IMG/VR virus record: IMGVR_UViG_3300009514_000515
Coordinates: 1 to 64,000 of that record
From: a virus
Direction: 5' to 3' (one strand)
DNA: 64,000 bases
The notes under the pieces are model-generated. The model saw only the letters and a list, made by a program, of their open reading frames with translations, was not told where the DNA came from and ran no database searches. Positions 1-6,323 of the stretch are shown piece after piece. Position numbers and translations under genes: made by a program. The first letter of the stretch is position 1; every line of letters begins with the position of its first letter.

Positions 1-59
1 TCTTCGAGCCAATCGAGTTGGGGTTGGGTGAACTGAACCATTTTTCGGGGATAAGGCAT
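1..59 (-). CDS. Partial small protein, N-terminus only
   Basis: An ATG at 59 preceded by AAAGGAGTCACG (good SD, about 6 nt spacing) opens a frame that runs off the window edge without a stop. The visible residues start MPYPRKMVQFTQPQLDWLEE. The phrase VQFT followed by QLDWL resembles the N-terminal strand of ribbon-helix-helix (Arc/CopG-like) regulators, but only 20 residues are visible, so this is a guess. The leader behind it (59-180) carries palindromes. Confidence 0.5.
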   Translation of the reverse strand, partial: MPYPRKMVQFTQPQLDWLE

Positions 60-90
60 CGTGACTCCTTTTGACACACAAAGGGATCAC

Positions 91-134
91 AAATAGGCTA
101 CCTATTGAACCGGGGTTCACCGAGGTCTTCGGTG
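91..134. promoter_or_regulatory. Palindrome cluster in leader
   Basis: Within about 45 bp there are three inverted repeats: AATAGG-cta-CCTATT (92-106), GAAC-cggg-GTTC (107-118) and CACCGA-ggtct-TCGGTG (118-134). They lie between the partial gene at 1-59 and the stop of the next gene at 180. They could be an operator for the partial, possibly DNA-binding, gene product, or a weak transcript end. No T-run follows, so an intrinsic terminator is unlikely. Confidence 0.4.
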
Positions 135-179
135 ATTTACCCAGACTTTCGAGTACTGCTCATGAACCCCTCCCTGCAC

Positions 180-914
180 TCAAGAATCTGGTTTCTTGGT
201 CTGTGAGGCTCCTTCGTTGGTGACGGTCATCCAGACCAGACGGGTCATCTGGTACGGACGAGAATACTCCTCGTCCAGGAGCCTTCCCGACTGAATGAGG
301 CTTGCCCTCTCATCCAGCTCCTCGCGGACGGCTTTCTTGTCCGGCCACATCCGGTAGTAGGTACTGACGCTGACGAACTTGTCAACAATGAACTCCTTGA
401 GGTCGTCTCGGATGGCGCCGTGATCCCAGTAGCGGGTGGCCATGTTCATGGCATAGCCGCGCATCTCCCACTCCGCCCTCCAAGGAGCCGGCAGTGGGGC
501 CAGGGCGACCAGGAACAGGAGGAAGAGCAGGAACCAGAGGCTCCAGAAAGCTCCCAGGGCACCCAGAGCACCCAGGGCCAAGACCTGGGGGAACAGGTAG
601 CTCACCGGGAACAGAACACGCTGCCGGTCCTCGTCGAAGAGGTGAACGTACTCGTGGGCCAGGATGCGGAACGCCTGGCGGGGGTTCTCCTCGACTGTCT
701 CGCGGGAGGCGAAGTAGACCACGGGGTAGAGGGTGGTCGTGAATCGGGTCATGAACTCCTTGTTGAAGACGCCCACCACTGCGGCGGCAATCTTGAGCTT
801 CCAGTCCTTCTTCCAGGTCAGGTCATCCTTGTACCCAACACGGAAGTCGGGGACGTCCTTCTTGACTTGTTTGGCGAGGGCTTCGTACAGCTCTCGTCCT
901 TTGGTGTCGCTCAT
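180..914 (-). CDS. Membrane-associated HExxH metallopeptidase-like protein
   Basis: About 244 residues. The start at 914 (MSDTKG) is chosen because CGAGGAGAACACAG precedes it; the open frame upstream has no SD. A zinc-protease motif H-E-Y-V-H sits near residue 88, in the context RILAHEYVHLFDE. It is followed by a long hydrophobic stretch (roughly residues 100-150, rich in Leu, Ala and Gly, probably two membrane spans). A conserved-looking EWEMRGYAM then follows, whose Glu could be the third zinc ligand. The order HExxH, membrane segments, E-x-x-A-Y resembles membrane metallopeptidases, but I cannot place it in a named family. The substrate is unknown. It is the last complete gene before the window edge. 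Confidence 0.6.
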   Translation of the reverse strand: MSDTKGRELYEALAKQVKKDVPDFRVGYKDDLTWKKDWKLKIAAAVVGVFNKEFMTRFTTTLYPVVYFASRETVEENPRQAFRILAHEYVHLFDEDRQRVLFPVSYLFPQVLALGALGALGAFWSLWFLLFLLFLVALAPLPAPWRAEWEMRGYAMNMATRYWDHGAIRDDLKEFIVDKFVSVSTYYRMWPDKKAVREELDERASLIQSGRLLDEEYSRPYQMTRLVWMTVTNEGASQTKKPDS

Positions 915-987
915 CTGTGTTCTCCTCGAACAGGGAAAGGTCGAGAGTGGCGGCCTCGCCGCCACGCCACGTGAAGCGATAGAAGCT

Positions 988-1188
988 CTAGTCGAACATC
1001 TCCTTGACCTCATGGGCCTTCGCCGTCGTCTCCAAGCCCAGACCACGCTTCAGCGTGAGCCAGGGCGAGGACCCCGTGTCTGCCCTGTGGGCGGACACCA
1101 CCTTCCAGAACCGGTTCCGGAAAGTGACGGTGCGACCGACGAGGGGGTGGTCGATCTTGGCGGACTTGGACTTCCTTCGTGCAATCAT
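988..1188 (-). CDS. Small basic hypothetical protein
   Basis: 66 residues starting MIARRKSKSAKI; the start at 1188 follows GGAGGAGGAAGCC. The N-terminus is basic, and VGRTVTFRNRFWKVVSAH looks like a small beta-barrel (KOW or SH3-like: VGRTV...WKVV), but it is too short to assign. The C-terminus is acidic. It lies between the membrane peptidase gene and the GIY-YIG gene, in the run of small accessory genes at this end. Confidence 0.55.
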   Translation of the reverse strand: MIARRKSKSAKIDHPLVGRTVTFRNRFWKVVSAHRADTGSSPWLTLKRGLGLETTAKAHEVKEMFD

Positions 1189-1252
1189 GGCTTCCTCCTC
1201 CCTTTCGCCAAGGGTTCCACTCAGCACGAGCTATCGACACCTCACCACCAGA

Positions 1253-1531
1253 TCACGAAAGTTCGAGTTTCCTCGCGACCCGACGCAGCTTAGCTTTCCG
1301 CGACAAGCGCTTGAACCTGTTCTCCGCCTTCGTGGCCGCTGACCGGTCCGGGTAGGGCCACGTGACCAGGAGCTTCACCGGACGTCTGGTCCTCGTGTAC
1401 CGAGCACCCTTGTTCGAGTGGTTGTGCTCCCAGACCCGACGCTCGACGTCCGTCGAGATGCCAGTGTACAGACTCCCCTTATCATCATTGCATTCGACCA
1501 CATAGAGCCACCACTTACGAGAACCACTCAT
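1253..1531 (-). CDS. GIY-YIG nuclease domain protein
   Basis: 92 residues from MSGSRKWW. The GIY-YIG signature appears as WWLYVVEC followed by LYTGIS. Then come the catalytic-helix region DVERRVWEHN with its Arg, and ATKAENRFKRLSRKAK with the conserved Glu of single-domain (UPF0213/YhbQ-like) nucleases. It should nick or cut DNA at branched or specific sites; as a free-standing single domain it could act in repair, recombination or mobility. Its first 17 bases overlap the end of the next upstream gene. The longer open frame upstream of this ATG lies inside the gene at 1515-1838 and is not used. Confidence 0.75.
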   Translation of the reverse strand: MSGSRKWWLYVVECNDDKGSLYTGISTDVERRVWEHNHSNKGARYTRTRRPVKLLVTWPYPDRSAATKAENRFKRLSRKAKLRRVARKLELS

Positions 1532-1838
1532 CTTCCTGCTCCCGCTGGACCTGCTCGACCAGCCGTTCAGCCCGAGTGCGCTCCCTGAAGTGGCGTCGAG
1601 GATTGCCACAGGCAGCACAGGAACAGAGCTGAGGGGTGCGGTACAGCCGACCAACGGCGACGTCCGCCGACCTGGGATCGTCATCCACCCACTCCCCGGA
1701 GTCATCGTTCCGGCGGCGGAAAGCGGCAAAGTACCACCGCCAGATTCCGAACCACTGCTCTGCCTTACGTCGCGCACGGGCCTTGGCCCGACGCTTCTGG
1801 AGGAATCGCCGCTGGCGGCGCTCCTTCTGGTCGTTCAT
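1515..1838 (-). CDS. Small zinc-knuckle protein, CxC..CGNPRR type
   Basis: 107 residues from MNDQKERRQRRF. The N-terminus is a dense Arg/Lys run, followed by an aromatic stretch (WFGIWRWYFAAF) and the motif CSCAACGNPRRHF near the C-terminus. Short proteins ending in C-x-C-x-x-CGNPR(R/K) are a widespread conserved group of unknown role in bacteria and phages; the Cys residues probably bind zinc. The SD GGAGGT (5 nt before ATG) lies inside a long hairpin (1843-1898), so translation is probably controlled. A shorter relative lacking the Cys residues is encoded just upstream (1911-2204). Confidence 0.65.
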   Translation of the reverse strand: MNDQKERRQRRFLQKRRAKARARRKAEQWFGIWRWYFAAFRRRNDDSGEWVDDDPRSADVAVGRLYRTPQLCSCAACGNPRRHFRERTRAERLVEQVQREQEDEWFS

Positions 1839-1842
1839 GTCG

Positions 1843-1898
1843 ACCTCCATGGGGTTTGCTCTCGGGGCCCCTGCCCCGAGTCATGAACCCATGGAGGT
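1843..1898 (-). promoter_or_regulatory. Leader hairpin masking a ribosome binding site
   Basis: Outer arms ACCTCCATGGGGTT (1843-1856) and AACCCATGGAGGT (1886-1898) are reverse complements apart from one bulged base. Nested inside are perfect 7-bp arms CTCGGGG (1861-1867) and CCCCGAG (1874-1880) with a 6-nt loop. In the minus-strand RNA the 3' outer arm contains the GGAGGT SD of the gene starting at 1838, so folding hides the SD. Confidence 0.65.
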
Positions 1899-1910
1899 GT
1901 CGCTCTTCTC

Positions 1911-2204
1911 TCATGTCTCGTCCCCACCCTCTCCCGAGGGACTGTCCAACTCCCGGAGCTGGAGGGCGTAGTCTTCGTTCGCCTTCCGCTCCTGGATAGT
2001 CAAGCTCTCTCCACCCTTCCCGTAACGTCGCCACCACCTTCCCGTGTCATACTGAACAGGACGGCCTGAGTGCACCCAACGACCGAGGTCTACGGGATGG
2101 ATGTAGTCGCGGGTCCACATCCACCTCCCAGTGAGAAGGCGGACTATGTGGCGCTTACGCTTGAAGAAATGGTGACGACGAAACGCTTGTCCTCTCTCGT
2201 GCAT
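1911..2204 (-). CDS. Cys-less relative of the CGNPRR small protein
   Basis: 97 residues, starting MHERGQAFRRHHFFKRKRH at 2204 with a GGAGG SD. It has the same plan as the gene at 1515-1838: a basic N-terminus, an aromatic middle, then GRWWRRYGKGGESLTIQERKA. The ending GE-x-L-T-I-Q-E-R-x-A matches the tail that follows the CxC..CGNPR motif in that protein group, but the metal-binding Cys residues are absent here. I infer a diverged copy that lost zinc binding. Its leader also folds around its SD (2210-2258). Confidence 0.55.
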   Translation of the reverse strand: MHERGQAFRRHHFFKRKRHIVRLLTGRWMWTRDYIHPVDLGRWVHSGRPVQYDTGRWWRRYGKGGESLTIQERKANEDYALQLRELDSPSGEGGDET

Positions 2205-2209
2205 ATCGA

Positions 2210-2258
2210 CCTCCGGGGGTAGCCCCGGGGTCTCTCCCCCGAGGTAGTACCCCGCGGA
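2210..2258 (-). promoter_or_regulatory. Second SD-overlapping leader hairpin
   Basis: Outer arms TCCGGGGGTA (2212-2221) and TACCCCGCGGA (2248-2258) pair with one bulge. An inner GGGG/CCCC stem lies around tctct. The layout (SD in the outer stem, GC-rich inner stem, about 6 nt from stem to start codon) matches the hairpin at 1843-1898 though the bases differ, which supports a shared regulatory device. Confidence 0.5.
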
Positions 2259-2288
2259 ACTCCGACATGCTGTGGAGAGACGTGCTGG

Positions 2289-3038
2289 TCATCGTTTCTT
2301 CCTCTTGCGCTTTTTGCGTGCCTTCGAGGTGCGTTCCTGGCTTGCCTTACGGGACCGGACCACACGACCAGCTCCTCTGAAGAGGGCACGCCGACTCTTG
2401 GCGTACTTGGCTAGAGCCCTCTTGCGGCTCAATTGAGCCGGGATGCGGTCGAAGAGGAGAACTCCGTCGAGATGGTCCAGTTCATGGGCAAGAAGGGAAG
2501 CGCCCCAACCCTCGACCGTCACCTCGAACTCCTCGCCCTCCAGGTTGGTCGCCTTCACCTTGAGAACATTCGGACGTTCAACGTAGGCCGTGACGCCGGG
2601 GAGGGACAAACACCCCTCTCGGGCCCTCTGGGTCCCTTCCGACGACACCACCTCGGGATTGATGAACACCTTGGGGTCCCTAGGCATCTCTCGGGGACCG
2701 AGGCGGGTAGGAACCACCTCGGGCAGCCGGACGATGAGTATCCTTCCCGAGACCCCCACCTGAGGGGCAGCGATACCCAAACCGTTGTAGGCCTTCATAG
2801 TGTCCAAGAGACCGTCACAGAACGCCCGCACCTCGTCGTTGACCTCAGGGATGGGGTGGGCCTTGGCCTTGAGATAGGCGTCGTTCTCGTCCCCGAGGAG
2901 GATGATGGGGAACACATCGGGAGCCGGGACGTGCTCGTGGTCACACTCCGAGGTGCACTCGTGGTGGCCTTCGGGTGTCGGCCCCAGTTCGAGATTCTTG
3001 TGGTCGTCGACGAGGACCTGGGTGGTGGTTTCTTCCAT
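2289..3038 (-). CDS. def: Peptide deformylase
   Basis: 249 residues; removes the N-formyl group from new proteins. All three family motifs are present: GLGIAAPQ (86-93), EGCLSLP with metal ligand Cys143, and HELDH (185-189) with two His ligands and the catalytic Glu. It is longer than the usual 150-180 residues because of two extra ends. The N-terminal segment (about 24-38) is rich in His, Cys, Asp and Glu (HHECTSECDHEH) and could bind metal. The C-terminal tail of about 45 residues is Lys/Arg-rich and may bind ribosome or nucleic acid. The start at 3038 overlaps the previous stop as ATGA. Phage deformylases are known, mainly in marine phages. Confidence 0.93.
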   Translation of the reverse strand: MEETTTQVLVDDHKNLELGPTPEGHHECTSECDHEHVPAPDVFPIILLGDENDAYLKAKAHPIPEVNDEVRAFCDGLLDTMKAYNGLGIAAPQVGVSGRILIVRLPEVVPTRLGPREMPRDPKVFINPEVVSSEGTQRAREGCLSLPGVTAYVERPNVLKVKATNLEGEEFEVTVEGWGASLLAHELDHLDGVLLFDRIPAQLSRKRALAKYAKSRRALFRGAGRVVRSRKASQERTSKARKKRKRKKR

Positions 3039-3847
3039 CAGTCGACCCCCTTGCAGCAGGCATCCTTGCAGGGGTGCTTGTCGAAGGACTGAATCTCGAC
3101 TCGCTCCGTTAGGTCCAGGCACATATTGACGCCGGCCGTGGCCGCCGCATGGGACAGGGTCTCGCAACACAGACACCTGGTCGTGACCTGGGTCCGAAGT
3201 AGGGTGGACCTCGTCACGCTGTCGTTGACATAGCCAGTCTCGACGCCGGAGGCCACGACGGGACCGCTGTTGAGATGGACGTCAGTGACGAGCCCCGGGC
3301 GGCGGAGGCAGGTAGACGTGTCCGAGCCGTAAGGGTTGATCCACCCTGCGTCTACAAACATCTCGGCCATGTCATAGGCCTCGGCTCCATCCTCCTCCAG
3401 GTGCAGCTCGACCTCGTGTTTCCCAGAGACCTGGATATTGGCCCAGGCCACCAGGTCGTCGAGCTTGCCGCTGACCGGTCGGAGGAACCCCTGGACAAAC
3501 CGGAGATCCTCGCCCATCGGGAGAGACAAGGCCGAAAGCGGGGGGAGAGCCTCTGTGCCGGCGGCGTAAGCGGCCAGACGCTCCTCCGTAAGGAGCCACC
3601 GAGCCGTAGGCGACATCTGAAGCAGCCGCTCTTCGACCTGCTCCCAGAAGAAAGAGATGTATCTCTTCTTCTCCCCACGAGATATCGGCAGCACGAGGAG
3701 CCCGTCTTCCTCCTGGGCCTTCTCCTGAATGAGCGTTTTCACCTCGGACACATGGTCCCCGAGCTGTTCGGTCAGCTCTCCGAGATTCCTCTGGGCCTCA
3801 TAGAGGCTGAGCTTGCCTTGTTCGAGCTGTACGCAGATGATGCACAT
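3038..3847 (-). CDS. Hypothetical protein with MCIIC N-terminal module
   Basis: 269 residues, unrecognised as a whole. The start MCIICVQLEQGKLSLYEAQRNLGEL resembles a short module found alone in small phage and plasmid proteins (MCI-x-C-x-x-L-x-x-G-K-L-x-x-x-E-A-x-R-N) and also in the gene at 4638-4823. The last third has a CRCLCCET-like cluster (RCLCCETLSHAAATAGVNMC) and ends CKDACCKGVD, so metal binding is likely. ATGA overlaps on both sides make it part of the run 3847-4194, 3038-3847 and the deformylase. Confidence 0.6.
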   Translation of the reverse strand: MCIICVQLEQGKLSLYEAQRNLGELTEQLGDHVSEVKTLIQEKAQEEDGLLVLPISRGEKKRYISFFWEQVEERLLQMSPTARWLLTEERLAAYAAGTEALPPLSALSLPMGEDLRFVQGFLRPVSGKLDDLVAWANIQVSGKHEVELHLEEDGAEAYDMAEMFVDAGWINPYGSDTSTCLRRPGLVTDVHLNSGPVVASGVETGYVNDSVTRSTLLRTQVTTRCLCCETLSHAAATAGVNMCLDLTERVEIQSFDKHPCKDACCKGVD

Positions 3848-4194
3848 CAGTCTTCCCTCTCGTCTTCGATGTTGAACATGACCATCCGACCCTTGGCGTT
3901 GTTGACCGCCTCGATGATGGTCCAGGCGCGGGCCTCGTCGTAGTTCTTGCAGCGACGGACCACTTCTCCAGTGTCGGGGTCGACGACCTTGATGGGGCCT
4001 TCGCCTTCCTTGTCGTGAGAGCCGGTGAAGTCGTGAAGACCGTTCTCCTCGACCTTCCAGACACTGTCACCGCTGTCCTCTTGAGACTCCGCATCGCGTC
4101 GAACCTGCCTGAGGACCGCCTTCGTGACCACAAAGACCACCAGGAAACAGACCACCAGACAGCCGGCAATGAGAACCCAGTCGATGAGACTCAT
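3847..4194 (-). CDS. Small membrane-anchored protein
   Basis: 115 residues from MSLIDWVLIAG. One N-terminal membrane span (about residues 5-27, very rich in Val, Leu and Cys) is followed by RQVRRDAES, which suggests that the soluble C-terminal part lies in the cytoplasm. The soluble part contains DPDTGEVVRRCKNYDEARAWTIIEAVNNA, possibly a small alpha/beta fold. Function unknown. Both ends overlap neighbours by ATGA, so it is translationally coupled to the genes at 4191-4595 and 3038-3847. Confidence 0.6.
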   Translation of the reverse strand: MSLIDWVLIAGCLVVCFLVVFVVTKAVLRQVRRDAESQEDSGDSVWKVEENGLHDFTGSHDKEGEGPIKVVDPDTGEVVRRCKNYDEARAWTIIEAVNNAKGRMVMFNIEDERED

Positions 4195-4595
4195 GAGACG
4201 CCCCCCTTCGGCGTCCACACTACCGGCAAAGCCCTGGAAAGCTCAACCTTGACGTTACGACCCATATCGTCCAGGGCCTCCTGGTAACCGTCAACCATCT
4301 CCTGGAGGACGTGAGTACCCTCGGGGTCGTCCTCGGGATAGGCGAAGAGGACTAGGGAATTGTCGGGCGGGTCGATGACCGTGGCACTGACGGGGAAGTT
4401 GACGAACACAATGGAGACACCTCGGTTAGCGATGTCCTCCAACTGCTCCCACAAAGCGGCGATGCGCTCCTCAGAGACCTCCGGCGGGACCTCGATGAGC
4501 CATAGGGAGCCTTCCCCCGCTGTGAGAACCTGTGATCTTTCCAGGGCTTCGGCGAACACCTGGCGCAAGTCTGCCGTGGTGGTGTCGTCTGACAT
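4191..4595 (-). CDS. Hypothetical acidic protein
   Basis: 134 residues, acidic, no membrane span. A pattern of alternating strands (SLWLIEVPPEVSEERIAALWEQLEDIANRG, SIVFVNFP, SLVLFAYPEDDPEG) looks like a small alpha/beta domain. I do not recognise the family. It is coupled by ATGA overlap to the small membrane protein downstream. Confidence 0.55.
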   Translation of the reverse strand: MSDDTTTADLRQVFAEALERSQVLTAGEGSLWLIEVPPEVSEERIAALWEQLEDIANRGVSIVFVNFPVSATVIDPPDNSLVLFAYPEDDPEGTHVLQEMVDGYQEALDDMGRNVKVELSRALPVVWTPKGGVS

Positions 4596-4637
4596 GTCGT
4601 CCTCGCGAATTCATTGTCCAAGCCCTAGAGAGGTCCC

Positions 4638-4823
4638 TCATTTCCGACGTTGCCGGTCTTGTCGAGACCTCTTGTTTGTCTGCTCCCAGAAGGGGTCCTG
4701 GAGGCGCTTATCCACCTCCCTTGCGTGCTCCTCATCCATCGTAGGACGAATCTCCGAGAAGTTTCGCTTCGCCTCCTCCTGTGTGAGCCGACCTCTCAGG
4801 TAATCTGTGCAGAGGATGCACAC
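4638..4823 (-). CDS. Short MCILC-module protein
   Basis: 61 residues with a GTG start (4823); GGAG lies 4 nt upstream. The sequence begins (M)CILCTDYLRGRLTQEEAKRNFSEI, the same module as the N-terminus of the gene at 3038-3847. It then becomes highly charged and ends in a basic tail RSRQDRQRRK. The two copies within 2 kb suggest duplication with later fusion or truncation. Confidence 0.5.
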   Translation of the reverse strand: MCILCTDYLRGRLTQEEAKRNFSEIRPTMDEEHAREVDKRLQDPFWEQTNKRSRQDRQRRK

Positions 4824-4937
4824 GGCTCCGTCCCGTCAATTGCTCCTTGTGAGTGAAGCGCAGGGCCGACTTGCGGCTCCCACGCCTCCGCCTACAAAGG
4901 CAACGAGTATCAGAGGATGACCGATTCCTGGTCCAGG

Positions 4938-5102
4938 TCAGCGGACGTCACGAGAAGGTCCCGGAGTACGGTGGGGGAGGCCGTGCATGTGGCCGTGCAT
5001 GTGGCCTTCGGCCAACCACCCCTTCTGACCCGTCCCCTTCTTGAGCACCTTACCCGTCCCCTTCTTGAGCACCTTACCCGTCCCCTTCTTGAGCACCTTC
5101 AT
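4938..5102 (-). CDS. Repeat-built basic peptide
   Basis: 54 residues from ATG at 5102. The frame starts inside a 13-bp repeat and then reads KVLKKGTG three times from three exact 24-bp repeats. After QKGWLAEG it reads HMHG twice from 12-bp repeats and ends in a Pro/Arg-rich tail. The upstream GAGGCGGCC serves as SD. No homologue comes to mind. It may be a genuine cationic peptide or a by-product of slippage behind the gene at 5136-5705; the in-frame 24-bp period slightly favours coding. Confidence 0.35.
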   Translation of the reverse strand: MKVLKKGTGKVLKKGTGKVLKKGTGQKGWLAEGHMHGHMHGLPHRTPGPSRDVR

Positions 5103-5139
5103 GGCCGCCTCACATGGCCGCCTCACATGGCCGCCTCAC
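5028..5139. repeat. Two adjacent tandem repeat arrays
   Basis: Three exact 24-bp units at 5028-5051, 5052-5075 and 5076-5099 are followed, after one base, by three 13-bp units ATGGCCGCCTCAC at 5101-5113, 5114-5126 and 5127-5139 (the last with one mismatch at its end). In minus-strand RNA each 13-bp unit supplies TGAGGCGGCCATG, that is, a stop, an SD-like GAGG and an ATG. A shorter 12-bp duplication (GGCCGTGCATGT) lies at about 4980-5003. Confidence 0.85.
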
Positions 5140-5705
5140 TTGGCCTTCTTCGCCTTCGGCTTCTGGCTGGTCGGGGTCTTGGGGTTGGTCGGCTTCTGGC
5201 TGGTCGGGGTCTTGGGGTTGGTCGTCTTGGCCGGTCCGGTCTTGGGGTTGGTCGCCGGTCCGCTCATGCCGAGCCGCTCCCCGAGGTCCTTGTAGATAGC
5301 CAGAAGCTCACTGCGAACACCCACCAACCACTCTTGGAGGACCTCCCCCAGAGCAGGACCCTTACCCAGAACACCCCCAGAGGGGCTCTTGAGCGTCCAC
5401 GACGTGACTACGCCCGTAGGGGCGGACTCAGGGTGGTAGTGGCTGTCGAACGACAGCACAGCGGACGACTGGAGCCCCTTGAAGGAAACCTTGAAGGCCA
5501 TACTGACTCCGACTCCTCCAGGGACCACGGAAGACGGTTGGAAAGCGATGCCGAAACACTGCTGAGAGCAGCCATAGCCCCCAAGCACCTTCTGAACGTT
5601 TTCACGGGCATCTACCAAAGGGTCGAACTCCAGTCCATCGAGACAGATGGAGAACTCCTGGTCTTCGCTGAGATCACCGAGAACATTACCGAGGTCGAAC
5701 ATCAT
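5136..5705 (-). CDS. Hypothetical protein with Pro/Thr/Lys repeat tail
   Basis: 189 residues, no recognised family. The first 150 residues look like a beta-rich globular domain (VSMAFKVSFKGLQSSAVLSFDSHYH). The tail is low-complexity, with an 11-residue unit TNPKTPTSQKP repeated twice, and ends KPKAKKAK, so it is positively charged. The start at 5705 overlaps the previous stop by one base (two adjacent ATGs, 5705 and 5702). The stop lies in the first 13-bp repeat. Confidence 0.55.
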   Translation of the reverse strand: MMFDLGNVLGDLSEDQEFSICLDGLEFDPLVDARENVQKVLGGYGCSQQCFGIAFQPSSVVPGGVGVSMAFKVSFKGLQSSAVLSFDSHYHPESAPTGVVTSWTLKSPSGGVLGKGPALGEVLQEWLVGVRSELLAIYKDLGERLGMSGPATNPKTGPAKTTNPKTPTSQKPTNPKTPTSQKPKAKKAK

Positions 5706-5998
5706 CAGTCTCCTTGAGCGAATCCGTGTGTCTTTGGTTTTAGGAGCCCGACGAGATCAAACGCGTCTTCGATCCGCACATCGTTCGGGTGTGTGCCGTA
5801 GACGTAGCACCCAGCTTTCCAGCCATCTGGGAAGCGTCGAGAGGTCATCTCTCCGATGTCGATGTCAGCACTATGAAGGGAGTTCGAGATCTCATCTTGC
5901 AGCGCGCTGAATGCAGCGCTATCAGCCTCGTCATCGTTGCGCGCGAGGATTACGACGTCGACCGTGACGCTGGCGGTGTAGAGCTTCCATTCACTCAT
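5705..5998 (-). CDS. Hypothetical small protein
   Basis: 97 residues from MSEWKLYTASVTVDVVILA at 5998. This start is preferred over the longer frame because the first 34 residues of that frame look non-coding. It has a strand-rich start, an acidic helix (DDEADSAAFSALQDEI) and a Gly/Tyr segment (GWKAGCYVYG). Its SD is weak (GAAAG). It is the first protein gene after the tRNA and may be read from the same promoter at 6292-6320. Confidence 0.5.
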   Translation of the reverse strand: MSEWKLYTASVTVDVVILARNDDEADSAAFSALQDEISNSLHSADIDIGEMTSRRFPDGWKAGCYVYGTHPNDVRIEDAFDLVGLLKPKTHGFAQGD

Positions 5999-6162
5999 GG
6001 CTTTCAGTCCAGGTTTCTGTGTGGTCGCGACCATAGACGGAGGTCTGATTCCTCGACGTCTACCAAACATACCGCAAGACAGCTCCTTCATCGTATCCAC
6101 GATATCGACTTCATCGAGCGAGTCGCCTCAACTCGGGTGTGCATGACGTTCTCCGGCTTCTA

Positions 6163-6235
6163 TGGGCCCTCCGGGATTCGAACCCGGGCACGTCGTCTTA
6201 TGAGGACGGTGCTCTAACCACTGAGCTAAGGACCC
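6163..6235 (-). tRNA. tRNA with anticodon CAT (Met or Ile2)
   Basis: 73 nt, no encoded CCA. The acceptor stem GGGTCCT/AGGGCCC has one G-U pair. The D arm is GCTCAGTGGTTAGAGC. The anticodon loop CTCATAA gives CAT at positions 34-36, with a C-A mismatch at 27-43. The T arm is CCGGG-TTCGAAT-CCCGG and the discriminator base is A. It is not an initiator (position 1 pairs with 72, and there is no GGG/CCC anticodon stem). It reads either Met or, if the C34 is modified to lysidine, Ile AUA. The start GG..CCTTAGCTCAGTGGTTAGAGC resembles bacterial Ile2 tRNAs. Confidence 0.93.
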
Positions 6236-6291
6236 CCAGGAAAGACGGACAGGTGACCTGGACACTACCGCCGTTGGTTGTCGACACCCCT

Positions 6292-6320
6292 CTATACGAC
6301 ACCAGGGACGGAACTGGACC
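6292..6320 (-). promoter_or_regulatory. Phage promoter, GGTCCA-17-GTATAG
   Basis: On the minus strand GGTCCA (6315-6320) and GTATAG (6292-6297) are separated by 17 bp. The same pair with the same spacing occurs at 53910-53938 and 58197-58225, and the three share further bases, including TGTC just before GTATA. It points at the tRNA 57 bp downstream and begins immediately behind the stop of the fusion gene at 6324. Confidence 0.7.
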
Positions 6321-6323
6321 CAG

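Noticed and set aside
71-98. Plus-strand TTGACA-17-TAGGCT promoter
   Set aside because: The -10 half matches poorly and there is no plus-strand gene downstream.
5028-5139. CRISPR array
   Set aside because: Repeats are direct tandem copies without spacers; no cas genes except a Cas4-like nuclease that fits recombination.
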